Assembly: GCA_902774335.1 (NCBI GenBank)
Contig: CACYHW010000016.1
Location: 1-64,000 of the forward strand
Length of the DNA stretch: 64,000 bases
Source of the DNA: an uncultured Bacteroidales bacterium
GTDB lineage: Bacteria > Bacteroidota > Bacteroidia > Bacteroidales > Bacteroidaceae
Reading direction: 5' to 3'
Both the position numbers and the translations under genes were made by a program. Below the pieces are notes generated by a model that saw only the letters and a program-made list of their open reading frames with translations, had not been told where the DNA came from and did no database searches. Shown one piece after another: positions 52,339 to 61,729 of this stretch. Every line of letters starts with the position of its first letter. The stretch's first letter is position 1.

Positions 52339-52800
52339 ATGAAACCATCACCCATAGGTCACTTTTATGAAGATTTCATAGTAGGCGAAGTTATAAATCA
52401 TGAATTGTCTAAGACTATTTTTGAAAGCGACAACAATTTATTTAGTCTTTTGACGATAAACAACCATCCTGTTCATACTAACATTGACTATGCTAGTAAA
52501 AATCAGCACGGGAAAGTTTTGGTTGTTGGAACTTTAGTTTTCTCGCTAGCAGTAGGCATCACTGTTCCTGATATCAGCGGTAAGGCTATAGCAAATCTTG
52601 GTTATGAGGATGTTAAGCACTTGGCACCGACATTTATAAACGATACCATATATGTGCGTTCAACTATTCTTGATAAACGCGAATCCAAGTCAAAGAACGA
52701 TCGTGGTATCATTTACGTAGAATCTATAGCATACAACCAAAATGGTGTAGATGTCTTGTCATTCAGGCGTCACGTCTTGGTTAAGAAAAGAGAATTTTAA
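52339..52800 (+). CDS. MaoC-like (hot-dog) acyl dehydratase/hydratase
   Basis: The 153-residue protein fits the MaoC family: HFYEDFIVGEVINHELSKTI, then DNNLFSLLTINNHPVHTNIDYA, where the catalytic Asp/His pair of R-hydratases is expected, and KVLVVGTLVFSLAVGIT. It would add or remove water in a 3-hydroxyacyl thioester, as mesaconyl-CoA hydratase does. An enzyme of CoA metabolism is out of place in a plain glycan locus; with the CitE-like lyase next to it, it suggests synthesis of a special acyl group. Confidence 0.83.
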   Translation: MKPSPIGHFYEDFIVGEVINHELSKTIFESDNNLFSLLTINNHPVHTNIDYASKNQHGKVLVVGTLVFSLAVGITVPDISGKAIANLGYEDVKHLAPTFINDTIYVRSTILDKRESKSKNDRGIIYVESIAYNQNGVDVLSFRRHVLVKKREF

Positions 52801-52812
52801 ACCCTTATTGAT

Positions 52813-53709
52813 ATGATTGATAATTATTTGATGCGCAGTTTGATGTATGTCCCGTCACACAACAACAAACTGCTTGACAGTTCAGCCCGTCGTGATGCGG
52901 ATGTTCTTCTTCTTGATCTTGAAGATTCAGTTCCTGTATTCGATAAACAACTGGCCAGGGATAACATTAAAGCTTTTGTACAGCGAGACGATTTGAAAGG
53001 CAAGTTGATATTCCCCCGTGTGAACGACCGTGAGAGTGGGGAATTGCTGAAAGACCTGACACAACTTACTATTGAAGGAATTGATGGCTTCCTTTATCCA
53101 AAATCTACCAAGGGTGAGGATATCTATTTTGTTGGTAAGTTACTTGAGACCATAGAATACGAAAAGCATTTTCCTGTCGGTACTTTCAAATTGATGGCCC
53201 TTATTGAGACCGCTGGTGCAATTGTCAACATTAAAGATATTTGCGAGGCCTGTCCCAACCGTATGGTGGCTGTTGTATTTGGTTGCGAAGACTACGTGAC
53301 CAACATACATGGTAAGCATGATGATGAAGGAAAGAGTATTTTCTATGCCCGCAATGCCATAGTTAATGCCGCACGTTATGCTGGTATCGTACCTATTGAT
53401 ACCGTTCATATCAAGGTCCACGATCTTGAAGACTTGGAGAAAGAAGTCATTCTTGGTAAGAAACTTGGCTTTGAGGGCATGTCTGTTCTTAATCCGAAGG
53501 AGTTGCCAATCATACATCAATACTATTCACCTTCTGAAGAGGAAGTTGCTTGGGCTACCGAGATGGTTGAACTTGCAGAAGAAGCTGTGCGTGAGGGTAA
53601 GGGTGTTGCAGTGAAAGACAATAAGTTTATTGGCCCCCCTATGGTTAAGATGGCTAAGAATATCCTTGCCAAGCACAACAAGATACAGTGGAAGACTCCG
53701 CAGGAGTAA
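52813..53709 (+). CDS. CitE-like CoA-ester lyase (HpcH/HpaI aldolase superfamily)
   Basis: The 298-residue TIM-barrel protein has RSLMYVPSHNNKLLDSSARRDADVLLLDLEDSVP (metal-binding region), FPRVND, LMALIETAGAIVN (the catalytic Glu strand), VFGCEDYVTNIHG and a KDNKFIGPPMVKMAKNIL-type lid. It matches citrate lyase beta/malyl-CoA or citramalyl-CoA lyases, which make or split beta-hydroxyacyl-CoA. It is 12 bp from the MaoC gene and so forms a likely two-step unit with it. Confidence 0.88.
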   Translation: MIDNYLMRSLMYVPSHNNKLLDSSARRDADVLLLDLEDSVPVFDKQLARDNIKAFVQRDDLKGKLIFPRVNDRESGELLKDLTQLTIEGIDGFLYPKSTKGEDIYFVGKLLETIEYEKHFPVGTFKLMALIETAGAIVNIKDICEACPNRMVAVVFGCEDYVTNIHGKHDDEGKSIFYARNAIVNAARYAGIVPIDTVHIKVHDLEDLEKEVILGKKLGFEGMSVLNPKELPIIHQYYSPSEEEVAWATEMVELAEEAVREGKGVAVKDNKFIGPPMVKMAKNILAKHNKIQWKTPQE

Positions 53710-53843
53710 GAAATACGATCTCATTAATTCCTTTCTGCAGACGAAGCCGTAAGTTTTGTATAAATAGAATACTGGATGGTAGACTTGACCGGATTATCGT
53801 GGTAAGAAAGAGTAGCGTATAAGAGATTTGTAAATCATTGAAT

Positions 53844-55301
53844 ATGGCAGAGAGTTTAAGGAATAAAACAGTAAAAGGCACTTTTTGGAGCGCAGCTGAT
53901 GCTTTTCTGGGGCAAGGTGTTACGTTTGTTGTAGGGCTTGTATTAGCTCATTTACTTACTCCTGATGAATATGGTTTGATAGGTATTTGTATTATCTTTA
54001 ATACCGTATTAAATGGAATTGTAGATAGTGGTTTTAGTAATGCTCTAATTCGCAAAAATAACTGCACTAACGAAGACTATAACACTATGTTTTTCACGAA
54101 TTTGGTGTTTAGCGTAGTTTTATACGTCATATTGTTTCTATGCGCTCCAGTTATATCCTTGTTTTTTGAAAGAGATGAATTGACGCCTCTTATACGGGTC
54201 TCTGGTTCTGTGCTTATTTTCAATGCGTTAAGCCTTACTCATACAACGATTCTTACAAAACAAATAGATTTTAGAACAAAAACTAAAGCATCTGTAATAA
54301 GTGCTCTTATAAGCGGAGGAATAGGTATATCAATGGCGTATATGGGGGCAGGTGCTTGGTCTCTAGTGGGACAAATGGTAAGCCGCCAGTTGTTATATAC
54401 AATTTGTTTATGGTTCTTTATCCAATGGTGGCCGAAGTTATGTTTAAGTATTGATTCATTTCGATATATGTGGGGGTTTGGATGGAAACTCCTTCTTAGC
54501 GGTCTGCTCAATAATATATGGAATCAATTGTATCAAGTTGTTGTTGGTAAGTTTTATTCTCCAGCTACACTTGGACAGTATACAAGATCTCGAGATTTTG
54601 CAAGGATTTTTTCGGAGAATTTTACTACAATAGTCCAGCGTGTTAGTTATCCAGTACTGTCACAAGTCCAAGATGATAAAACAAGAATGGTACAAGCATA
54701 CAGACGTGTCATAAAAACTACGATGTTTATTACGGCTATATGTATGATATGGTTGGGTGCCATCTCTGAACCATTGATTTATTGCTTCGTAGGCCCACAG
54801 TGGTTTGAGGCATCAACATACTTACCTCTTATATGCTTGTCAATGTCTTTATATCCATTGCATGCTATTAATTTGAATATGTTACAAGTACAAAATAGGA
54901 CTGATATTTTCTTATATCTAGAAATTGTTAAGAAAGTTCTATCAATAGGCCCTCTATGTCTAGGCATATTTATAAGTATAAAGTGGATGCTGGTTGGTTC
55001 AATTTTATTAGGTATCATTTCGTTCTTCTTGAATAGTTATTATACTGGGAGAGAATTAAAATATTCTCCATTGATGCAGCTCAAAGATATTGCGCCTAGT
55101 TATGCGGTTGCTTTCATCGTTGGTCTCTCTGTTTATTTCCTAAAATACCTACCATTGAGTAACTGGGTGATATTACCTATTCAAGTAATTGTCGGAATGT
55201 CTGTGCTTTTTGGAGTGTGTGAGACAGTAAAAATGCCAGAGTATATTGATGTGAAGAGTATAGTAGTGGATTGTTGTCGTAAGTTAATTGCATTATTATG
55301 A
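53844..55301 (+). CDS. wzx: Wzx-type lipid-linked oligosaccharide flippase
   Basis: A 485-residue membrane protein with about 12-14 helices, starting MAESLRNKTVKGTFWSAADAF, the typical Wzx/WzxC opening (polysaccharide_synt, MOP superfamily). It translocates undecaprenyl-linked repeat units across the inner membrane. ATG at 53844 chosen over an in-frame TTG two codons upstream. Four-bp overlap with the next gene. Confidence 0.92.
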   Translation: MAESLRNKTVKGTFWSAADAFLGQGVTFVVGLVLAHLLTPDEYGLIGICIIFNTVLNGIVDSGFSNALIRKNNCTNEDYNTMFFTNLVFSVVLYVILFLCAPVISLFFERDELTPLIRVSGSVLIFNALSLTHTTILTKQIDFRTKTKASVISALISGGIGISMAYMGAGAWSLVGQMVSRQLLYTICLWFFIQWWPKLCLSIDSFRYMWGFGWKLLLSGLLNNIWNQLYQVVVGKFYSPATLGQYTRSRDFARIFSENFTTIVQRVSYPVLSQVQDDKTRMVQAYRRVIKTTMFITAICMIWLGAISEPLIYCFVGPQWFEASTYLPLICLSMSLYPLHAINLNMLQVQNRTDIFLYLEIVKKVLSIGPLCLGIFISIKWMLVGSILLGIISFFLNSYYTGRELKYSPLMQLKDIAPSYAVAFIVGLSVYFLKYLPLSNWVILPIQVIVGMSVLFGVCETVKMPEYIDVKSIVVDCCRKLIALL

Positions 55302-56290
55302 ATATGATAGAAGGGTATAATTGGATGGTTTACATTCAATGTTTGACTTTTAATCATTACGATTATATATGTAAAGCCATAGATGGTTTTACCATTCAGG
55401 AAACAAATTTTCCATATGTAGCTGTAGTGATTGATGATTCATCAACAGATGGAGAACAAGGGCTAATACAACAATATCTTTCCGAGCATTTTAAAGAGCC
55501 TTTCAGAATAAAGGAAACAGAGTATGCTAACATTATATGTGCAAATCATAAGACAAACCCTAATTGTTCTATAGTTGCTTTCTTGTTAAAGTATAATCAT
55601 TATAGTATTAAAAAAGATAAATTACATTATCTGGATGAATGGCGTAATAATTCTAAATATATTGCTTTTTGCGAAGGAGATGATTATTGGACAAGTCCCA
55701 ATAAACTTCAAATGCAAGTTGATTTTCTTGAAGAAAACCCTAATTATTCTGCTACAGCACATCAAAGTAAGTTAATAGGAGATAGAGCCGGCCTATTTTG
55801 TGAAAACGTTCCGGATCCTGTTTCCATGAATGATGTTGTTTCAAATTCCAGATTATTCCATACTGCATCCTTAGTCTTTAGGTCAAAAGGTTTTCTTGAA
55901 TTGCCTCCGCTAAATAAACCATATGTTTCTGGTGATAAACTTGCTGTTTTTAAACTATCTTATTTAGGACCAATTAAGTTCTTTAAAGAAGTAATGTGCG
56001 TCTATCGAAAGCATGAGTCTGGAATGTCTAACACTATTAAATATCAAGACTTAATTACAGATATCAATATTGTTGACTATATGAAAGAAATCGATTCTGA
56101 TTTTCCTGCAAATCGCTGTTTGTCTTTTTTATATGGTACAATATGTTTAACAGCTAAAGATGCGTCTCGTACCCAAGTGTTTAAATGTCTATTATTATCT
56201 TTCGTTTTATCTTTTTCATTTTTTCCCAATAATATAATTCAATATGGCCGAAAGCTAATTAACTATATAAAGGCAAGTTATATTAAATAA
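55298..56290 (+). CDS. family-2 glycosyltransferase
   Basis: The 330-residue GT-A enzyme starts with YIQCLTFNHYDYICKAIDGF, has VVIDDSSTDGEQ (nucleotide Asp), CEGDDYWTSPNKL (DxD-like metal site) and YRKHESGMSN. It adds one sugar of the repeat unit. Very AT-rich codon use. Its ATG overlaps the wzx TGA. Confidence 0.88.
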   Translation: MNMIEGYNWMVYIQCLTFNHYDYICKAIDGFTIQETNFPYVAVVIDDSSTDGEQGLIQQYLSEHFKEPFRIKETEYANIICANHKTNPNCSIVAFLLKYNHYSIKKDKLHYLDEWRNNSKYIAFCEGDDYWTSPNKLQMQVDFLEENPNYSATAHQSKLIGDRAGLFCENVPDPVSMNDVVSNSRLFHTASLVFRSKGFLELPPLNKPYVSGDKLAVFKLSYLGPIKFFKEVMCVYRKHESGMSNTIKYQDLITDINIVDYMKEIDSDFPANRCLSFLYGTICLTAKDASRTQVFKCLLLSFVLSFSFFPNNIIQYGRKLINYIKASYIK

Positions 56291-56382
56291 TTATTGATTA
56301 TAAGAGCGCATAAAAATTTTTCTTTCGAATTCAATTATAATTAGTTGATCTATTAAAAAAGCAAAGAAAGAATTGAGTCGAT

Positions 56383-57633
56383 ATGGATAGTAAAATACTC
56401 TTGTTTTTTTTCTTATTTATCAATTTATACTTCCCAATATCACCTTATTTAGTATTGGCTGTCGATATCATTCTTTTGTTGTCCTATAGCAAAAAAAAGT
56501 TGATTACACCTTCTCTTAGGCCTTTTGTCGTAATACCTGTTATTCTATTTTTTTTGGCTTCTTTGAGTTTCTTATTAGCGGGTGAAGAAGGAGAATCGTT
56601 TGTGGTATTTAAATATATCAGGACTTTCATTTCAGGTATTGTTGTTATTCTATTATCTTATAGAATTAAGGTTGAACCAAAATATTTTTTGAGATGTTTA
56701 GGAGCCGTTTTAGTATTACACATGATTGCGATAATAGCCCAATCTTTATATCCTCCTCTGAGTATGATGATGGCTCCATATTTTAACTTTGCAAGAGATG
56801 AAGATTTTTTATTAAATATGAATGTTCGTAAATTAGGACTTGCTGGAGGGTATGATTTGGCTTCTATGTTGCTAGTTTCATCCGTAGTATTATTTTACCA
56901 ACAGTTCTTTAAAACGAAAAATTTTTTGTATTTTATATTTGCTGTTATAGCCTTAGCACTTACTTTAACCGTATCACGTTTTGGAATGGTTATTTGTGCC
57001 GTTACAGTAGCATATTACGCAGTGATATCATTTACTAAAACTGGGTTTGTACGTTTGTCCGGTATTTTCCTTTCCGTTATTGGTGGCGCTGTAATTGTTT
57101 TGTTAATTATTCCCATATTGGCCAGCACCAATGGCCTTCTTTTTGATGTAGGAACGATATCAAATGTTGACATTAGTTATTTTTTGCAGGATTATTCTTC
57201 TGCAAGCGGAACATTATATGACCTTACGGATCCGAATAGTGAGCATCTAGGCGCTTTTAAACAATTAGATTTATTCCAGTTCTTCTTTGGCGCAGGTAAC
57301 TCTTCTGATTCTGATATAGGATATATGCAGTTTCTTTTCCAAATCGGTTTGATTGGTGTTTCTTTACTTTTCTTTTTTTATTTTGAAATAATAAAACGTA
57401 TAAGGAAAATTAAGACGAACGACGAGAATCTCATCACAATTAAGACATTTCTTATTGTTTATATCATTCTTTTATTCGTTTTCAATTATAAAATACAGAT
57501 TCTTTATAGTAGGGGATTTCACGAATTAATGATAATATGCTTTGTTTACCTCATTCACTGGAATAGAATGCTATTAAATAAACAGATTAACATTGAACAG
57601 AAACATAATGAATATACTGATTGTATGTGTTAA
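56383..57633 (+). CDS. wzy: O-antigen/capsule polymerase, Wzy type
   Basis: A 416-residue polytopic protein with about ten to twelve helices and a large loop after the mid-region (around 265-310, SGTLYDLTDPNSEHLGAFKQ). Little sequence conservation, as usual for Wzy; the call rests on topology, LTLTVSRFGMVICAV-type helices and the place between wzx and glycosyltransferase genes. Strongly AT-rich. The next gene overlaps its end by 26 bp. Confidence 0.8.
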   Translation: MDSKILLFFFLFINLYFPISPYLVLAVDIILLLSYSKKKLITPSLRPFVVIPVILFFLASLSFLLAGEEGESFVVFKYIRTFISGIVVILLSYRIKVEPKYFLRCLGAVLVLHMIAIIAQSLYPPLSMMMAPYFNFARDEDFLLNMNVRKLGLAGGYDLASMLLVSSVVLFYQQFFKTKNFLYFIFAVIALALTLTVSRFGMVICAVTVAYYAVISFTKTGFVRLSGIFLSVIGGAVIVLLIIPILASTNGLLFDVGTISNVDISYFLQDYSSASGTLYDLTDPNSEHLGAFKQLDLFQFFFGAGNSSDSDIGYMQFLFQIGLIGVSLLFFFYFEIIKRIRKIKTNDENLITIKTFLIVYIILLFVFNYKIQILYSRGFHELMIICFVYLIHWNRMLLNKQINIEQKHNEYTDCMC

Positions 57634-58405
57634 TTTTAATTCCTACAAGGAATTGAAAAGTTTTATTAATTCAATTAATGAAGCTACATGTGGAGTTGGC
57701 GAGATAACAGTTGATGTTTTTATTGCAGATAACTCAAATGATAAGGAACGTGTTATAGTCACTCCGTATGATAAGGTTAATATCAAACAGTTTAATTATG
57801 AAAACTTGGGCTATTTAGGTGGAGCATCAGCAGTGATTAATGATTTACCCAATGTATTGGATTATGACTTTGTAGCTATCTCTAATGTGGATTTGCAAAT
57901 ATCTAAAGATTTCTTCAAGGTATTAAACAATATAGAGCTAAGTAATGATATAGCATGGATTGCGCCCCAGATTTATTCGCATGAAGAAAAACGGGATATA
58001 AACCCAAAAGTGATGAATAGATATTCAAAGAAAAAACTGAAGATGCTATATTATATGTACAAGTATCCGGTTTTGTTCTATTTATATTTTTTGACCGCAT
58101 ATAGGCGTAAGAGAATAATTCCTACGCACAATGAAATGGATATTTATGCAGGCCACGGGTCGTTTATGTTGCTAACGCGTAATTTCTTCAAGGAATATAA
58201 AAAGATAGAATACCCAATATTCTTGTTTGGTGAAGAGCTTTTCCTGGCTGAATTGATAAGGAATAAAGGGATGAAAGTGAGATATATGCCTTCCTTGCGA
58301 ATTGAGGATAATGAACATGTGTCGACTTCTAGGATGAAAAAGAAGTTCTATTTCAAGTGTAATACAGAGTCAATTAAATATATTTTGGATACATTTTATG
58401 AATAA
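57608..58405 (+). CDS. family-2 glycosyltransferase
   Basis: The 265-residue protein has ILIVCVNFNSYKELKSFINS, FIADNSNDK, YENLGYLGGASAVINDLPN and DFVAISNVDLQIS (Asp-x-Asp region), like rhamnosyltransferase-type GT2 enzymes. With a dTDP-rhamnose set in the same locus, a rhamnosyl transfer is plausible. The start is ATG at 57608; the TTG five codons earlier is less likely. Confidence 0.85.
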   Translation: MNILIVCVNFNSYKELKSFINSINEATCGVGEITVDVFIADNSNDKERVIVTPYDKVNIKQFNYENLGYLGGASAVINDLPNVLDYDFVAISNVDLQISKDFFKVLNNIELSNDIAWIAPQIYSHEEKRDINPKVMNRYSKKKLKMLYYMYKYPVLFYLYFLTAYRRKRIIPTHNEMDIYAGHGSFMLLTRNFFKEYKKIEYPIFLFGEELFLAELIRNKGMKVRYMPSLRIEDNEHVSTSRMKKKFYFKCNTESIKYILDTFYE

Positions 58406-59660
58406 GATAGAAGAAATAGTTTATCATGCTCTATACAGCCATCCAAAACTGAAGTTGGCAGTTAGAAATTTGTATCAAGGCGTATTTGATTTAATGCCCC
58501 GTAAAGCAGATTTCTTTGATGGTGAGCATCAGGTTAAGGAAGGATATTTCTTTGGCTTTCATGACGTGACTCCTTTTTCCTCTGATGAAACGAAAGTCCT
58601 GGCATGTAAGCTTGCTTTTGATTTACGTATGCCCAAGGCCGGTGAGGGTATTGGTGTGGGCTATTTTGATTTCACTGACGGGAAATTGGGGGATTTCCAT
58701 AAAGTGGGTGAAACATACGCATGGAATTATCATAAAGGTTGTAGACTGCAATGGTTGAATAATAAAGAGGTTATTTTCAATAATGCAGTAGATGGGAAAA
58801 TTGTGTCAACCATAGTTGATGTTGAAATGAACTCTACGAGAAATCTGCCTCATCCAATAGATACAGCCTTCTTTTCAGAAAAGGAACAGGTAGCAACAAC
58901 CTTTAGTTATGAAAGGCTTCAGGTTTGTATGCCAGGATATGGCTATCCATACTCTGATGAATCATTTATGAATGAGAAGGCTCCTTCACAGACAGGTCTC
59001 TTTTTGATGGATTTGAGAACTGGGGATAGGGAGCTGATAGTACCAGTAAATATACTTATGGAGAAGTTTGGTAAGGAGGATGCAGATAAGTATTATCATT
59101 ATGTGACTCACACGGAATTCTCAAAAGACGGACGCTATATTTCATTCCTATATCGTAGAATGGAAGAGGGTGGTGATATAAATAAGCGTATCACTATGAT
59201 GGTGGTATACGATAGGAATAATGAAGAACTAATTCTTCTACCCACACAGGTTTCTGGTTCACATTATGTCTGGAACGGAAAAAATCAAATTATTTCATCT
59301 TGCATTATTGACGGCAAGAGTTGTCATGCCCTCTACGATATGAATAATGTAGATGATTACAAAATCATAAGGCCAGACGTTCTTAATCAGGATGGTCACC
59401 AGACATTTGTTAATGATGATGTGTTCATTACTGATACCTATCCTGATAAATGGAGGCAATCACAGCTTTACATAGTTGATATAAAAACCAATGATGTAAA
59501 GAAACTGTTGAGCATTAACTCTCCAAAGAAGTTCCAAAGTAAGACTGTTTATAATTATATAGATTGTGATTTACACCCTAGAGTATCGCCTTCCGGAAAA
59601 TATGTATGTTGTGATACAGTCTTGACGGGGAAAAGAGGCCTCCTTATTATGAATCTATAA
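58398..59660 (+). CDS. predicted beta-propeller protein of the polysaccharide locus
   Basis: The 420-residue protein has no signal peptide. It has recurring propeller-like strands: GYFFGFHDVTPFSSDETKVLAC, THTEFSKDGRYISFLYRR, DCDLHPRVSPSGKYVCCDT, the last very like TolB/oligogalacturonate-lyase blades. His residues in GFHDVTPF, YAWNYHKGCRLQW and LHPRVSP could bind a metal, as in the PL22 lyase fold. It could be a glycan-modifying enzyme. It overlaps the preceding glycosyltransferase by 8 bp. Function not established. Confidence 0.65.
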   Translation: MNKIEEIVYHALYSHPKLKLAVRNLYQGVFDLMPRKADFFDGEHQVKEGYFFGFHDVTPFSSDETKVLACKLAFDLRMPKAGEGIGVGYFDFTDGKLGDFHKVGETYAWNYHKGCRLQWLNNKEVIFNNAVDGKIVSTIVDVEMNSTRNLPHPIDTAFFSEKEQVATTFSYERLQVCMPGYGYPYSDESFMNEKAPSQTGLFLMDLRTGDRELIVPVNILMEKFGKEDADKYYHYVTHTEFSKDGRYISFLYRRMEEGGDINKRITMMVVYDRNNEELILLPTQVSGSHYVWNGKNQIISSCIIDGKSCHALYDMNNVDDYKIIRPDVLNQDGHQTFVNDDVFITDTYPDKWRQSQLYIVDIKTNDVKKLLSINSPKKFQSKTVYNYIDCDLHPRVSPSGKYVCCDTVLTGKRGLLIMNL

Positions 59661-59669
59661 TTGATAATT

Positions 59670-60518
59670 ATGTCATTAAAACTAATGTATATCACCAACA
59701 AACCAGCAGTTGCAGAGATTGCAGAGCAGGCTGGTGTTGACTGGATTTTCCTTGATATGGAATTCATTGGCAAGGATGTCAGACAGGGTGGATTGGATAC
59801 CGTCCAGAACCACCATACGGTGAAAGATGTAGAGAATATAAAAGCGGCTGTGAAAAAAGCGAAGGTGTTGGTACGCGTGAACCCCATACACGAGGCGTTG
59901 CCTGACTATCCATCCTCCAAAGATGAGATAGATGCAACAATCAAAGCTGGGGCTGACATCGTGATGCTGCCGTTTTTCAAGACAGTAGAGGAGGTAAAGC
60001 AGTTCATCAGTTATGTGGATGGACGTGCCCAAACGCTCCTTCTTATGGAGACAGTAGAGGCCGCTAACCTTGTAGATGAAATACTTGAAGTTCCGGGAAT
60101 AGATATGATTCATCTTGGGCTCAATGATATGCACCTTGAACTGGGCATGAAGTTCATGTTCGAATTGCTGGCCAACGGAACTGTGGAGAAACTTGGAAAC
60201 AAGATTAAAGCCAAAGGCATTCCATTTGGCTTTGGCGGTATTGCCACTCTTGATGGTGGCGCGCTTCCTGGTTCCATGGTGTTGAAGGAGCACGTGCGCC
60301 TTGGTTCCAGTATGGTGATAGTAAGCCGCAGTTTTTGCAATACGGATATTGTTACAGACCTAAATGAGGTGAAACATATCTTTGATAAGGGTATATCAGG
60401 ACTCCGGGCTTTGGAGAAAGAGGCTTCACAGGCTGGTGCAACCTATCTGGAAGAGAACCGTAAGGCTGTTGTTTCTGCAGTGAATAAGATTGCTGGTACG
60501 AATTATAGTATATTATAG
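59670..60518 (+). CDS. HpcH/HpaI-family aldolase
   Basis: The 282-residue TIM-barrel protein has LKLMYITNKPAVAEIAEQAGVDWIFLDMEF, VLVRVNPIHEA, GADIVMLPFFKTVEEVKQF, LLLMETVEAANLVDEIL (catalytic Glu) and FGGIATLDGGALPGSMVLKEHVRLGSS. The family does retro-aldol cleavage of 2-keto-4-hydroxy acids, or the reverse. It differs from the CitE-like protein at 52.8 kb. Start at ATG 59670, three codons after a TTG. It is followed after 3 bp by the decarboxylase gene. Confidence 0.85.
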   Translation: MSLKLMYITNKPAVAEIAEQAGVDWIFLDMEFIGKDVRQGGLDTVQNHHTVKDVENIKAAVKKAKVLVRVNPIHEALPDYPSSKDEIDATIKAGADIVMLPFFKTVEEVKQFISYVDGRAQTLLLMETVEAANLVDEILEVPGIDMIHLGLNDMHLELGMKFMFELLANGTVEKLGNKIKAKGIPFGFGGIATLDGGALPGSMVLKEHVRLGSSMVIVSRSFCNTDIVTDLNEVKHIFDKGISGLRALEKEASQAGATYLEENRKAVVSAVNKIAGTNYSIL

Positions 60519-60521
60519 ATT

Positions 60522-61727
60522 ATGGATAAAAAGATTTTAGAACAACTACGTGCTGAATACGGTGAGGCTTTCTACCTGCTGGATAGTGCCCAGTTTCGTA
60601 AGAACTTTGCTGAACTGAAAACCGCTTTCAACAACATATATCCCAACTGGAATATTGCCTATTCTTACAAGACCAACTATACTCCCAAGCTTTGTAAAAT
60701 TGTCAACGAACTTGGCGGTTATGCAGAGGTGGTGAGTGAGATGGAGCTAGAGATTGCCAAAAGGGTAGGCTGCAAGATGGATCGTGTTATCTGGAACGGC
60801 CCTATCAAGAATGTTCCCATCATGGAGCAGTTCCTGTTGGATGGCGGTACCATCAACATTGATAGCATTGAGGAACTGGAACAGGTGAAGGATATTCACA
60901 ACCGCCATGCAGACAAATTAATCCATGTGGGTATCCGTTGCAACTATGATGTGAATGACGGGGTGGTTTCCCGTTTTGGCTTTGACATTGATGGGACAGA
61001 ATTTATGGAGGCAGTGAAGTTTGCCACAACTACCAAGAATGTGAAGTTTATCAATTTCCAGTGCCATTTTGCCAAGCGCCAGATTGCCTACTGGCCGGCA
61101 CGTGCCAAAGGTATGGTGGATTTGATTGACCGCCTAGGAATCATCCCTGAACGCATTGATATAGGTGGAGGCCTGTTTGGAAAGATGGCAGATTCACTCC
61201 GTGCTCAGTTCTCTTGCGAGATTCCTGACTATGAAGCTTACGCCAAGGCTGCTGCACAGGTGTTTGCAGACTACTTTGCAGACAAGGATGTAAAGCCTGA
61301 ACTTCTGATTGAACCAGGAAGTGCCGTGGTAGGTGACTGCATGAAGTTTATTGGTACCGTTAAGACCATCAAGAATGTTCGTGGTAAATGGATTGCTACG
61401 GTACTTGGCAGTCAGAAGAACATCAGTATGACCGGCATCAATCCTCCAATGGACGTGATTGCTATGGGTGGTGAGCAGAAAGAATACAAGGATCTTGATT
61501 TTGTTGGTTTTACCTGCATTGAGGGAGACGTGCTTTATCATAACTATACTGGCAAGCTGGCTCATCAGGATGCCATTGTGATTAGCAACTGTGGTAGCTA
61601 TTCACTGGTGATGAAACCGCCGTTCATTCTTCCTAACTTCCCTGTGCTGGACATTAGCGAAGGCAAGACGGAGGTGATTAAACGTGCTGAGAACTTTGAT
61701 GACTTGTTCCATACTTTCAATTTTTAA
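60522..61727 (+). CDS. PLP-dependent decarboxylase, diaminopimelate-decarboxylase (LysA) fold
   Basis: The 401-residue fold-III PLP enzyme has Lys50 in YSYKTNYTP, the GGG phosphate loop IDIGGGLFGKM and the C-terminal CIEGD (Cys-x-x-x-Asp) motif, then SNCGSYSLVMKPPF. It decarboxylates or epimerises an amino acid. Not the housekeeping LysA, judging by the locus and divergent sequence; a role in making an amine or amino-acid substituent for the glycan is inferred. Confidence 0.85.
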   Translation: MDKKILEQLRAEYGEAFYLLDSAQFRKNFAELKTAFNNIYPNWNIAYSYKTNYTPKLCKIVNELGGYAEVVSEMELEIAKRVGCKMDRVIWNGPIKNVPIMEQFLLDGGTINIDSIEELEQVKDIHNRHADKLIHVGIRCNYDVNDGVVSRFGFDIDGTEFMEAVKFATTTKNVKFINFQCHFAKRQIAYWPARAKGMVDLIDRLGIIPERIDIGGGLFGKMADSLRAQFSCEIPDYEAYAKAAAQVFADYFADKDVKPELLIEPGSAVVGDCMKFIGTVKTIKNVRGKWIATVLGSQKNISMTGINPPMDVIAMGGEQKEYKDLDFVGFTCIEGDVLYHNYTGKLAHQDAIVISNCGSYSLVMKPPFILPNFPVLDISEGKTEVIKRAENFDDLFHTFNF

Positions 61728-61729
61728 GC

